Shown: one piece after another, positions 34,244-46,650 of the stretch
Layout of the letters: each line of letters begins with the position of its first letter
How positions within the stretch are numbered: the stretch's first letter is position 1
Source: Thozetella sp. PMI_491
Lineage: Eukaryota > Ascomycota > Sordariomycetes > Chaetosphaeriales > Chaetosphaeriaceae
Direction: 5' to 3'
Assembly (NCBI GenBank): GCA_021432635.1
Contig: MU270100.1
Coordinates: 62,001-126,000 of the forward strand
DNA length: 64,000 nt
The notes under the pieces: generated by a model
What the model was told of the DNA's origin: nothing
The model's input: the letters and a program-made list of their open reading frames with translations, nothing else
The model's database searches: none
Position numbers and translations under genes: made by a program

Positions 34244-37200
34244 ATGCCGAAGAGGAAACTTCAGACGCGGCCTCAGCCTGGCGACAAAAGGCAGAAAATC
34301 GGCCGGCGGCAAGACCAAGAGATAGCAACGACAGACAGGGACGAGGAGAACAGCACGAGCGACCAGCGCGATCTACCGAAGGGAAGGCTGACATTCCGCA
34401 TACGCGGTGTGCCCCTCAACTGGGACATTCACGAACTGCAAACTTTTTTGGCAAAACAATACGACTCTGCTAGCCCAGTTGTCCGGTCCCTAGCCGTTGA
34501 GATCCACGGCCGCTCGTGCACAGCTACGGTTTCTTTCTGCAACGTCCCCTGCCAGCTGCAATCCGGACAGTCCTGGCGGATCTCTCTTCCTGCCATTTCG
34601 AATCAGTCCGCCGGGTCACTTACGCTTGACACTGGCTTTCTCGGTATCACTACTCTCTATGCTCCCCCCCCGCAAGATCACGAGATTGAGTAAGTATCCC
34701 GCCTTATCATCCAATTATGTCTCAACTAATACCTTTAGTGTTATCGCAGTCTCCGGCCTCGGCGGACACGCATTCGGATCGTTTAAAGAGAGGGGCGGAG
34801 AGCATATGTGGATACGAGACGCACTCCCGCACGACCTCGGAGGAACGGGGGGGAATGGCAGCAATCCGCTCGCACGCATAATGGTGTACGGCTACGAGTC
34901 GCATCTTCCGCAGAGCAATAGCTTCCAGAGCCTAGAAGATCTCGGATCGTCTTTTCACAACAGCCTGCTGGCGTTAGCTACTAGTGCGACTCTTAGGCCG
35001 ATCATATTCGTCGCCCATAGCTTAGGGGGGTTAATTGTGAAGCAGGTAGGTCTATTTGGAGGATCCACTTTGCAGTATTCTCACGAGGCGGTAGATGCTT
35101 ATATCGCTGTCAAGGTCAACGAGCAAGGATGACCAGGCACTTATCCGAGCGGTGTACGGAATCGTGTTTTTTGGCGTTCCGCATGCCGGCATGGACATCA
35201 GCTCACTCATCCCGATGGTAGAGAATGGGCCGAACCGGTTCTTCCTCGAGTCGATTGGAAACATTAATTCACAGATTATAAGTACACTGCAGCGAGAGTT
35301 TCTTGCGGTCTTAGGAAGCGAAGGTGAACCCGAGATCGTTTCTTTCTACGAGACAGTAAAATCGCCAACAGCTAAAGAGGTACACTATATCGACTATTTA
35401 CAAACAAATTATACTAATTTATAATAGGTCGAAAAGGGTAAATGGGCAGTGGAAGGACCGGGGGCAGTCCTAGTGACCAAAGCGTCTGCTACACTCTGCC
35501 GACCATCGGGGGACGGACAAGAGCACATATGCGCTGTCGATCGCAGCCACTCAGAAATGATTAAGTTTGGGCCGCAGGACCATGAATACGAGAAAGCTCT
35601 TGTGAGGATTAACGGTCTTGTTCGACGAGCACTCGCGAAGCGTATGTGAATTAGTCCTCGGATTTGAGTAGACTAGCTAAGCTTTTATATTAACGCCTAC
35701 AGGATCGCTGCGACCGCAACTCTCACAATCGTCACAAGACTGCCCGAAATTGTCAGACCGGGTTTCATTGCAAGATCGCCGAAAAGCCTTGCTACACTCG
35801 TTAAGATTCGACCAAATCGATTCCCGACATGAAAGCATCGAAGTTGAGCATTCTCAAACATGCAAGTGGTTACTTGAAACCCCCGAGTATTTGGACTGGC
35901 TGAAACCCGACAACCTTGCCCGACATCATGGCTTCTTATGGATTAATGGAAAGCCAGGTGCTGGGAAGTCAACCTTGATGAAATTCGCCTTCACCCGCGC
36001 AGGGAAGACCACCGAACATGCACCTATCATTTCATTTTTCTTCAATGCAAGAGGGGAGGCCTTGGAAAAGTCGACTATTGGAATGTACAGATCACTCCTA
36101 CATCAACTGCTGGTCAAACTGCCTGATCTTCAGGAATTGTTGGACAGCTCCGATCTCGATCTCCAAAGTCAGAGCGAGAGCCCCACATGGGACATTAAGA
36201 GTCTCCGTCGCCTTTTTTCCAATGCAATAGCAAAACTCGGTCAACGACGGCTAACGTGCTTTGTCGATGCCCTCGATGAGTGTGACCAGAGCCAAGTCCG
36301 AGACATGATAGACAACTTTGAGGAGGTCGGGCAATGCGCCGTTGAAACCGGAGCTCAACTCTACTTATGCTTCTCAAGCCGCCATTATCCGCACATTGGC
36401 ATTCAGCACGGCGTGAAGCTGACTCTAGAGGATCAGACCGGCCATGGCAAAGATCTGGAAAAATACGTGCGAAGCAAGCTCAAAGTGGAGCAAGCAAATT
36501 TATTAAGGACATTCAAACCAAGATCCTCGAGAAGGCACATGGTATTTTCATGTGGGTGGTTCTAGTGGTGAAAATTCTCGTCCGTCTCCCCGTGCCCCTT
36601 TTGCCATTTTCGTCCAATTTTGGGAGCATTTGAGCTCCGGCTCTTGAGACATGCTCCAGGTAGCTGTAGAAACACCCATTCTAAGACATTACTAACACCG
36701 CGGCATGAGTAGAACAAGGAATTTGTGAATGGCCGAATCTTTGCTGTCAAAAAAAGGCTCCAAGAGATTCCTCCTGAGCTTAGCAAGCTTTTTGAGGACA
36801 TTTTAACGAGAGACAAGGAAAACATGGCCGACCTACTTCTCTGTATACAGTGGATACTGTATGCGAAACGGCCACTGAAGTGTGAAGAACTCTATTTTGC
36901 AGTCGTGTCTGGATTAGATCCAGACCAAGGGGAACTAACTGAATGGGATTCGGACTATGTCGCCCTGGATGACATAAGCCGATTCGTTCTAAGCTCCTCC
37001 AAGGGGCTTGCCGAAATTACGAGATCGAAAACTCGAACGGTTCAGTTCATTCACGAATCAGTACGGGATTATCTCATCAAGGACGGCGGTCTGCGCCATC
37101 TTTGGCCAGAACTAGGAGACGATTTCGAGAGCCGGAGTCATAATCGGCTGAAGCAGTGTTGTCAATCCTATATAAATGTTGATATGTCCGGTTGTATTCC

Positions 37201-38254
37201 GCCGGGTGAAGCACTTCCACACGCGAAGTCTGAGGAGGCGAAAGATTTGCGACAGCGCGTGTCAACCAAATTCCCATTCCTCAGTTACGCAACCGACCAG
37301 ATCCTCTACCACGCTAATGCCGCTGGAAATAAAGTGCCGCAAGACGATTTCCTGGCAGAGTTTCCCTTCGGGAAATGGTCCAGGCTGAATAATCTTTTTG
37401 AGCAACATCAGATTCGCCGCTACAATTCTCCAATTAGGCTTCTATACATACTTGCAGAGAGGAACCTAGTGAATCTTATAAGGGCATTACGTCGACAAGA
37501 TCCTGGGATCTGGATCCTAGGAGGGCGATATACGTACCCTCTTTTCGTGGCTCTAACACTCGGCCATCGAGATGCTGTTAAAGCACTCCTACAACAGGAG
37601 ATCCCCCTCCTACAAGGTGACGACATTATATCACAGCTGAAGTATGGGTCAAATTTTACGTATAGGAAGAGTCAAACACCGCTGTTGTGGGCCGCTGAGA
37701 ACGGGTACGAGGCTATTGTCCAACTGCTGCTTGGCATGGAACAGGTCGACGTTGATGCGAAGGATAATTACGGCCGCACGCCGCTATTGTGTGCCGCTGA
37801 GAACGGGCACGAGGCAGTCGTTCAGCTACTGCTCGCTACGGGACAGGTCGATGTTGATACGAAGGATAAGTACGGCCGGACACCACTATTGTGTGCCGCT
37901 GAGAACGGGCACGAGGCAATCATTCAGCTGCTGCTCGCCACGGAACAGGTTGATCTTGATACAAATAATAATTACGGCCGCACGCCGCTATTGTGTGCCG
38001 CTATGAACGGTCAAGAGGCCGTCGTCCAGCTGCTGCTTGGCACGGAACAGGTCGACGTTGATGCTAAGGATAATTACGGCTGCACGCCGCTATTGTGGGC
38101 TGTTATGACCAGGCATGAGGCTATCATCCAGGTGCTGCTCGCCACGGGACAGGTTGATGTTGATACGAAGGATAATGACGGCCGGACGCCGCTATTGTGG
38201 GCCGCTATGAACAAGCACGAGGCTGTCATCCAGCTGCTGCAATCTCGTCTGTAA
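34244..38254 (+). CDS. Lipase-NACHT-ankyrin NLR-like protein, apparent frameshift
   Basis: A fungal NLR-like protein with a hydrolase effector end, about 1223 residues if the frame is joined. Exons 34244-34689, 34739-35045, 35095-35379, 35428-35641, 35703-36579, 36713-38254. A charged nuclear-targeting-like start (MPKRKLQ..KRQK) and a ~100-residue beta-rich leader precede an alpha/beta-hydrolase domain: the DVIAVSGLGGHAFGSF strand-loop, the nucleophile elbow VAHSLGGLIVKQ and GIVFFGVPHAGMD. NACHT follows with Walker A GKPGAGKS (about 35954) and Walker B CFVDALDECD, then a helical region and six 34-residue ankyrin repeats. In exon 5 the frame must shift near 36497: VRSKLKVEQA is in frame 2, while KFIKDIQTKILEKAHG is in frame 1, with no intron signals between. 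The gene is either inactivated or hit by a sequence error. Lipase and NACHT motifs are otherwise intact. Confidence 0.75.
37676..38254 (+). repeat. 102-bp ankyrin repeat array, 5 full copies and one partial
   Basis: Period exactly 102 bp, with unit starts at 37676, 37778, 37880, 37982, 38084 and 38186 (the last cut by the stop). Each encodes a 34-residue ankyrin motif of the pattern TPLLxAAxNGHEAVxQLLL. Copies are close at DNA level, including synonymous sites, suggesting recent amplification or homogenisation. Confidence 0.9.
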
Positions 38255-38888
38255 CCCCCTCCCAACCCACCACTAATGGATTTTTTTCTTTTGCACTCTT
38301 TCGGGTAAAAATTAGAGGCTTGTAGATTTAAGAACTTGCTTATTTTCTAAATGTCACAAAAATGCTGGTCTTATTGTTGTATTATTCCTCAGATTGCTCG
38401 GTCGTTCAAATCCAATCAGAAATTCACCTGTCGTTTAACGATTCGCTACATAATTTTAGAACAGAGCAATAGGACACTTAATAAAATATTTGCAAGTTAA
38501 CTTTTTAGCAGCAGCAAGCCTGATCACTGAGGCTGTGCAGGTTAACAAACTCGTCAATCCGCATATCAGACACTATACACGGTATCTCTTGCCATTAGAC
38601 ACTCGGGCGCCCCTAAAGGTCGCAAAGGAAATCTACAGGACCTACTGGCGTCAGCCCCTGAGCCTGCAGCAGCAGCCCTATGTATAACACCTAGATGTTG
38701 TGGCATTGGCAGTTTCTCATTACCATAAGACGCTTCCCAGGTTACAAAGCTTTAAGGGCTTCATGAAATTCCAAGTATTACAATACATCGGCAAACATAC
38801 AGATGTCGACGTCAAAATTGGTCTATACAGGCTATGTTACATACCATTGTTGGGGACCTAGGAGTTATAATAAGTACCAACCCCTGTT
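38255..38888. other. Convergent intergenic region
   Basis: 630 bp, AT-rich, between the stops of the NLR and P450 genes. The short + frame at 38490-38687 has no recognisable feature. Confidence 0.4.
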
Positions 38889-40881
38889 CTAGGCCGTTGG
38901 TCCACGACGTTTGAAGTTACAAATTATCCCAGTTTGCCTGAAAAACCAGCTGCCAACAACGGTCCACTCCCGCGACCGATCGGTTAGCTCAATTTCGAAG
39001 CGGCTTGCAAGCGTGGCCACCATCTTGTAGATCTCAATAAGTGCTAGATGCCTTCCGAGGCAGATGCGAGAGCCGGCGCCAAACACCAGGTCGGCTGCCT
39101 TCATGGCACGCAGGCGCTCCTGGTAGGCGGCACTGCTTTCGCCCAAGGCCTGCAGCCAGCGCTCTGGGCGAAACACATCGGCGTCGGGGCCCCACAAGTT
39201 CCTATTGCGGCCGATGGTGTACGGACCGATGCCCACGGCCACATTTGGCGGCACGTAGGAACCGTCAGGCAGACGAAGCCCCGCGGAAGGCACGTAGCGC
39301 TCCATGGGCATGGGGATGGAAGGGTGCAGGCGCATAGCCTCGCGGATGACGGCTTCAAGGTCTGTTGGTAACAAAGATTTCTCTTTTTAGTTCATGTTTT
39401 TTAAACTCGTGAAGACAGAAGACGGCAAATTGGAAGCAGATGCTTGCGGAAAAGGAAGAAACGGAATCTTACACGGTAAAGCGCGAGCCGCATTATACGG
39501 AGCCGGCTTTTCAGCGCCAAAACCGGCACTAAGCAATTCGTCCTGCAGTTTTCTATAAATGTCGGGGTTTCGGAGCGTAAAGTAGAAGACAGCTCGGATA
39601 ATGATGGCCGTGGTATCTGCTCCAGCGACTAGAGGGATAAAGCAGTATCCTAGAAGGGTGGCATCATCCACAGCGTCAGGATGGGAAAATTTGGTTTCCA
39701 TAAAGTGATGCAAAAGATCCGGGACCTGGGGATCGTATGCCTTGTCCTCTCCTTTTTGGCGAGAAACGATAGTTCTGAGCGCTATTTCTGCTGCCTTGCT
39801 CCAGGTCGGTGGGCCGAGGCGAAATATTGGGTTCTTATCGAGAAAGAAGTCTAGAAAGGGCATCTGGCCAACGGCGGTAAAGCTGTAAATTAATTTAATA
39901 GTTAGTTGTCAAAACGCTCAAAACTTTCTAAAAAACATCTAAAGGAACCAAAAGTGAATACTTACTAGTCGATTGACTTGTCAAGGTCTGACAGGGTGTT
40001 GTCGAAATCGAAGCCTTTCTCCATATACCCGTAAGGGCGGCTGAACGTGATCGCAGTAACCAAATCCCAGGCACCTTTTAACATACATGTTAACAGTTAT
40101 CCTTGAGATAGAATAGAATCAGAGGTTCTAGCAGGGTAAAGTGCGAACAATATGATATCCATTCACCCAAGTCGAAGCTCTTTGCTCTCCCCTCCTTATC
40201 GATAAACCGGTGCTCTAACTGATAGCAAAGATTATCAATGGCTTCGTCCATGTGCGGCTCCATGGCTGCAAAGCTGCCGACAGAAAAGTGTTTTGCAACA
40301 GGCCGTTTCATTCTCGCGTGTTCAGATGGGTCACTTGTACTGAATATGCTGTATACAATTTTGCCATCTACAACGGTGGATTGGTTGTGGTAAAACTCGG
40401 TCTACAACGGGTTAAATGATCAGGTAATGATTATGTATAAAAAAGAGATAACCGTAGGTGATGATTAAGGTACCTTGAGCCATTTGTCGTCCGTGCCGTA
40501 TATTGTGTTAATCAACTCAGGATAGTCTAGATCGAGTAGGTTGGGTCCGATACGTAAAATTGGCCCATATCTGTCGTGTAGCTTTCTGATCAGAGAGGGA
40601 TAGCATCCGGACTGCACCGCGAAGAGACGCCAGAGATTCGTCCATCCTACCAGCACCTGAATTCAGTCTCAAGCCTCACTGGCGCAAGAGAACAATGGCC
40701 CTTATAACAAGAACGTACCAGCGAGAAGAGGGCCAGGATACCGCCTTAGTGGTGAGCGGAAATATGAGAGAACCCACCAGCCTACGAGGGTAAGAAAAGG
40801 AAGAACGAATGCACAGGTCACGACGAGTTGCCACTGCTGTCTCAGGTTCCCCAGCGCTCTCACCAACGGGTCAATTGCCAT
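38889..40881 (-). CDS. Cytochrome P450 monooxygenase
   Basis: A microsomal P450, 526 residues, six exons on the minus strand: 40881-40719, 40646-40474, 40401-40149, 40074-39966, 39882-39473, 39361-38889 (introns 72, 72, 74, 83 and 111 nt). All joins restore family sequence, for example LLAG-WTNLW and ALP-YLEAVIREAMR. The N-terminus has one membrane anchor (about residues 20-45) and a Pro-rich hinge RRYPGP. The I-helix oxygen motif is AGADTTA (about 315), the K-helix is EAMR (ExxR, about 376-379), and the heme loop is FGAGSRICLGRHLA with the Cys ligand near residue 468. All essential residues are present. It resembles fungal P450s of secondary metabolism (by form, not identity). The start ATG at 40881 is preferred over an upstream GTG. 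It is 12 kb from the PKS-NRPS, so cluster membership is unproven. Confidence 0.92.
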
Positions 40882-42493
40882 TGCTGCTGATTGAGTCTCT
40901 GATAAAGACGGCACAGGTACGAAGGAAATGTGGGCAAGTAGTCAAGCTGGGTTTTCGTGTCTAAACATGATCATATGAGGAACCACGCCTTTTTCAAGCC
41001 AGTAAAGCTATCTCTTCAGGCCAGCATGCGCTCTTGATCCTCCCCTCAAATTCTGGGAGCCGCAGTGGTAAAGTGCAGAACCGGAGGGAAGCAGCCGACT
41101 CATAATCTCCACAACCCGACATTATGCTGCATCTAGTTAGCAAGAGTCGGCCTCCATTGGATGAGAGCACATGTTCTGCACATGGGGTCCGTGCTTTACA
41201 CCCCTATGCACTGGTCTTCCCGCGTTTTGTTCGGAAAGAATTTACCGGATACGCGATGTGAATTTAACTGGACGAGTACAAAGAAGGCCTCGTCCAAACG
41301 GGTTAGCAGGCATGCGGGCCGATCCCCTTGCTGACGGATGTGTTGTCTTTGCATCTCCCGAAACCGATATTTCGCCCCTACCCTATCACTAGATCGCCCG
41401 AGGTTAAACAGCATATATCGGGCATCTATGAGCTATTATGAGGCCGAGGAGGGAATGGCTAAAAGCGCAGGTCAGTACATAGCTGTATGAGCTAGAAAAC
41501 AAGTGGTTGAGATTGACAGATGTTTGCTTGACCAGCTGCTGAATAGCTGGCTGGAAAGCCAGCTGTTTATCCTCGCACGGCAGCTGGATCTCGCCGGATC
41601 TTTCGTGTAAGCCGACGTCAAACTGGTGGTTTCAAATGCAGTAAAGACTGGCTTTAAGTAAAGTAGTAAAATCGGAAAACAGGGCGGTGAAACAAGCAGT
41701 TAATCCATCCGTAGATCCATATATGGATCTAGTATAGGATAAGGAAGCTTCACTAGCCTCGGATATTGCTCAATTGGGTAATTGATCTAGTAGCATTTAT
41801 TCGGACTGCCTTGGGTGAGCCATAGCTCAGTAGAATCTATGATGCATGAGAATCTAGGCGGGGAAATGAGTGTGCGTTAAGGTGCCAATTAAAGCAGCAA
41901 TATAGCTAAATAAAGGAACCTCTCAAATAGTCTTGAGAATCGAAACTGTGTTTGCCAAAGGAGCCATATCCTACGGCCGAAGCATATTCGGCGACTACAA
42001 AGACTGCCGAGTTTTTAACGAGATCTGAGATCCCTGAACCATATATAAAATCTCTGACAAGAACGAAGGAAAGAGGCCACCTACGCTGAAAATCAGCAAT
42101 GTTGTTTCCAGTATATTTTATTATTATCGAATAAGAATCTGAAGTCTGTCTGCGATGAGGAACCTTACTTTTTAACATCGTAGCGTAGATAAGAGTAGAG
42201 ATGAACCTGATTATTCACCCATAAAAATGGCGAGCACTGTATGTACGTCAGTTCAGACACTGGCATACTATAAGTTAACCAATCACTCTTCCAGTGTCTA
42301 GTCTAGTCTCTTGGAAACTCCGTGGGTTCGAGCTTTCGCGAGGATTGCACCGTAGCAAACAATGACTTGTTCCTTTGGGATGCAAACTGAAAGAGGATTT
42401 TGGCAAGTTCTGCCGCACCTGGCTGCCAGGCTTAGTCTAGTCTTTCTCTTGTTTTCGTCCTTCGCCCCTTGTAGACTGTCAACTATCATTGAT
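40882..42493. other. Intergenic, AT-rich
   Basis: 1.6 kb upstream of the P450 and downstream of the NACHT gene. From 41400 to 42300 the composition is AT-rich. A 90-codon minus frame (41906-42178) has no motif. No gene called. Confidence 0.4.
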
Positions 42494-45400
42494 CTATCTA
42501 GAATGAAGCATATTTAAAAGAGCTGGTTGCATCTCGAGTGGAATGACATCACGAATGGTGTCCATCAGCTCGTTGATCAGCTGCTGAGGATGCGCAGCAT
42601 GCCTGAGAAAGACCTTGATTGCTTGCACCATCATTTGGAGGTGGTGATAACTGGGTAGCTGCCGGGTCTTTAGGTTTCGCAGCGAGAACCCTAGGCTGCG
42701 GAACATCTCGGATCGGGCCGTTTGGGGAAAGTCGAGCCATTCCCTAGCTCTGGTGCCCGGCAGCACTCGATCCATCACCACCAGGACTTCCTGATCAGAC
42801 CTCGCCGCCAATAACCTTTTTTGCAGCTGCAAGGCCTCCTCTTGGGATCGTGCTGCAAATGCCGCAGGAGGACGGTGAGCCATCTCCGCGTCGGAGACGT
42901 GCTCTAGCTCGGCCCGCCCAGGCGCGAGAATGAGCGACGAGATCTCGTCTACGTGCTCGTCTACCCATTCTAACAGCGAAAAGAGCGGTGGTACTCTGAG
43001 GTCTAGCTTTGCCCGGTCCAGCATCTTGTCCAGCGAGCGGAGATAGGCGTCAATGTGCGACGAATACTGCCTGAAGTTGGGCGAAAAGACAATCTTGAGG
43101 TATGACACCCATGCAGGCTGGTAGGGGTGCTCTCGCAGGTCATCGACAAGGTTCACCTCCGCGCCAAAGTCGAGAAGAATTGGAACGACTCCTGCCTCGA
43201 GAAACTGAAACAGCTCTGTTAGAGTGTCGGAATGGAAGGTAGAGGCCACTGCGCTCCATGGTGTTGTTGATCCTACCGGGATGGGTTCACCGATAGTCCC
43301 AGGGTTGAATCTCCAAGTATAATTGGTCCATGGCGTCTTTGCCATTTCACTCTCTCGGTAAGGTTGATTCGGATCTTCGCCCCGGAGGAGCAGCGCATGT
43401 ACCAGCTTCACCTGGCTATCTGAGTAGGTCCCGTCATACCTGGCCCTGAGAACAGTTGCAAGCGGAGGGATGGGTTGATCCGAGAGCAAGTCATCATCCT
43501 CTTCAAATCTCCTTGCAATATAGCCATCAAGAGCGGCACAGAGGCAAAGCCGTCGGAATTCGGTTGGTTGGTCCATGAGCTCTGCGTTTACGAGTGGGAA
43601 TGCTTTTGCCGACTGGACAATCCAAACAACAGATAATTCGATGTCGTCAAGCAGGTCGGTGGTGGCTTCCATGTTGATGGCATTAGTCACATCGTTGGCA
43701 TACGAGAGCATGTCCCTCAAGGTCGTAAGAAACTGATAGTCGGGTGCACCGTCGACGTAGGCTGCATTCCTGCAGTGGTCTGCCAAATCGTAATGTTTGA
43801 TGGTAGCAATATAGGCACGCAAGATGGAGAATGCCGGGTCAAAGCCGAGGGGTCCCTTCTTGACAAGAAAGTCTCTCATCTTGGCGGTCCTCAGAAAGTC
43901 TCGAACTGTGCGATGCAGGAATTCGACGCGTCCGTTGCTCACAATGAGCAGGCCCTTGCATCGGGAAGCGAGGCGTCGCATCACGGGACCTGTAAAGGCC
44001 CTGGTTTTGGCGTGGCTCCACGGCACCGTTGGCTCCTTCGTGGCGTATTCAGGATTTTGATACTCGAGGTCATGAAAGCCGTACACCTCGAGGGGAAGTG
44101 ACCTCTTCGCCGCCAGCGCAATCTGTAGCGACCCGGACATTCGCTGATGTCGCGTGGGATCGACTGACTCCAACATGAGCTCGAAGAAGTTCTCCAGATC
44201 TGAAGGCAGCTGATCAAGCTTTTGCTGCAGCTGGGGGAGAGAATCATCGTCTGCCAGGCCGTCCCTGAGTTGCCGTGTGACCAAGAACACCCAGAGAAAG
44301 ACGCCCCGAGACCGCTCGCGGATGTCTTCAATGAGCGAATTTGCGGGCTGCTCGCCATACCGCTCCACGAGTTTCTCCCAGTTTGGGTGATCGCGGAGTC
44401 GACTCTCAGCGTAGTCACGGATATCCTTCTTGGTAAGATCGTGGAGGCGGAGTTTATGGGAACTATTCCCGAAGTTGTCCTCGAACACGTTCCACGATCG
44501 GCTGGAAACGAGAAGCTTGATGAAGGAACACTGCGTCAGCTGGATGAGAAGCTCGCATAAGCCCGCGTGGTCTCCGCCGTACTCATCAAGGCCATCGATG
44601 ATGAAGCAGAACTTAAAAGAGAGCTGTGTTTGCGTCGATATCCTCTGGAGAGCCAAATGAAGCTCAGAAATGCTCCATGCCAGTGAGCTGGGGTCGGAGA
44701 CCTGACCTGTTCCCAAACGCTCCCACTGATCGGGACATAGGAGCGGGATCAAGTCTGGGCTTTGGCGGAGGATGTCGTGGAGAAGGGCTCGGAGTAATCC
44801 CTCTTGAGACCGCTGCATGTGGGAACCTGCACTCCAGAAATAGTGGCAGGCCTTTACCAGAGCGTCGCTTCCTGCCCAGGCAGAGAGCAGCTCATCCGTC
44901 GTGGGATGGTCGGCCACGTACTTTATTAGTGTCGACTTACCGGAGCCCGGCAGTCCTGTCACCCAAAACACGCCCTGGCCTCCCCGAAGCCACTCTGTGA
45001 TACGCACGTCGCCTCCGGCCTCGGCTGTGGACTCTGCAAAGATCCAGTTGAGTGTGGTTTTGTGCGCATCTATGATGTTCTCATGCCTCACGGGCATTTG
45101 GTCGAACTCAAGACTCCGCAGCAGCGCGCTTTCCTGGGCAAATTTCTGGCCGTTTTGAGATAGATGTAAAACTTGGACTGTTAGGAGCTCGATCTCATCT
45201 CTAGACAGAGACTTTTTGACTTCGTCTGTGATGTAGGCGTCTATCTTCTCTCTCGTTTTATTGACGGCTTGTACGATGTTGCTCAATCGTTCGGCCCGCT
45301 GGTCCTGTAGAGCGTCAATATGCGAGTAAAACAATCGCACCTTAGAGCCAATGTCATCAACTATGTCCCTGTCTTTTGTTCAGAAACCAGTTTTATCGGT

Positions 45401-45867
45401 AATAGGAACGGGGCCGCTCACCTAGAGGCAGAACACAGGTGAAGAACCATCAACCTCTGGTAACCCTCAAGGCGCTCTTGAAGTTGCTCTATCTCCCCAG
45501 GCTCTAATACTCCCACCAACGAGGTACGGAAGCTTGCCTGGTCGTTGGCGCCTGTGTCATTCCTAATACCCGCCCGTTCGACAAGCAGAAGCAGCACTTT
45601 GCAGTCATCCCTACAATTCCTTGCTAATTGTGCCAGAGTCGGCGTTTCGGTGCTCAGGTCCGACTCCAATAATGATGCACTTGAAACCTTCGGATCAGGC
45701 GAGCCATTTTCGAGTCTAGAGGCGAAGTCGTATAGGCTATCGTGGATGGGTCTAGTCCTCTCATCACGTTCGGATAGCTCTGCGGGTGAGCCGACAAGCA
45801 GCGGGCTAGCAAACTGTACGAACTCGACCACGCTCGCTGCCAGATTCAGAGTAGACAAGGGATCCAT
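42494..45867 (-). CDS. NACHT NTPase, fungal NLR-like
   Basis: A second-type STAND protein, 1106 residues, intact. Exons 45867-45422 and 45368-42494, with a 53-nt intron (GTGAGC..ACAG) in phase 2. The N-terminus MDPLSTLNLAASVVEFVQFA is the classic start of the fungal N-terminal helical domain that precedes many NACHT proteins. Coiled helices follow (to about residue 260), then the ALLRSLEFDQMPVRHENI box typical just before NACHT. Walker A is GLPGSGKST (about 288) and Walker B is FCFIIDGLDE (about 405). Downstream comes the helical/winged-helix part (VYGFHDLEYQNPEYA, then RGLLIVSNGRVEFLHRTVRDFL equivalents). The C-terminal ~400 residues are alpha-helical with no repeat I can name. There is no ankyrin, WD40 or TPR array, so it may sense by its C-terminal domain directly. 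Cytosolic; role in non-self recognition is by family only. Confidence 0.9.
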
Positions 45868-46650
45868 ACTTGATGGAACAACGGTGCGAGGCCTAAGACG
45901 CCAGCAAAACGTATCGCAAAGGAATTGCGGGCCGGAGTTTACGCGCCATATGCCTGATTGGAAAAAGCAGGAACCGTCAAGGCTAGCAAAATTTGATGAG
46001 GCTCTGTCGAGGACTTCTCTAGGCTAAGCTTTTTACCCCGCTCGTGGAGCTGACTCGTCGTCGGCTGCCTCACAACCTAGGCAGACAGACGCAGAGCCTT
46101 GCCGACGGCTGTGTGGCACCGTGTCTAGTTCACATGGCATCTTCAGAATCATGCATGAAGGCTGCAGGGGACCTTGTCATTGGTAGGGCTGCTTTGAAAG
46201 TCCTTGCGGCTGCGTTGCGCAATCGCATTGATGTGCTGTACCGGTTTTATTCCCAAACGCTTCCTAACTAACTATCTGCTTAGTATACGCTGAGCCACTG
46301 CACAGTACCTTGCCTTGTAGTAAGCCACCATGGGCTTGTCCGTAGCCTGTAGAGACGCCATAATCGTCCGCAAACTATCAAACCAAGTTAAGAAGATCGC
46401 AATACAACATAAAAGCATCCGTAATAAGAGATAGAGCATCAATCACAATATAAGAGTTTGGGGAACGAGTAATATCTCTTCTTTTAAACTGTTGCTATAA
46501 ACATAAATCACTGTCCAGTCTCCACCGGAGTCAAGACAGGGTCGGTTGATCCAACTACCGAGACGAAGCAAAAATCAGGGAGGTAGAATTGGCATGGCGC
46601 CTCATATCTTCTTTCCGCACCCTATGTCACATAGACGTTGCCACGGACAT
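45868..46650. other. Intergenic, promoter of the NACHT gene
   Basis: 780 bp between the start of the NACHT gene and the stop of the secreted-protein gene, both on the minus strand. No coding signal. Confidence 0.4.

Noticed and set aside
38889-40881. P450 as a tailoring enzyme of the PKS-NRPS cluster
   Set aside because: It is 12 kb away with an NLR and two secreted-protein genes between; proximity alone does not support it.
41906-42178. 90-codon minus-strand frame
   Set aside because: AT-rich surroundings and no recognisable domain; not supportable as a gene.
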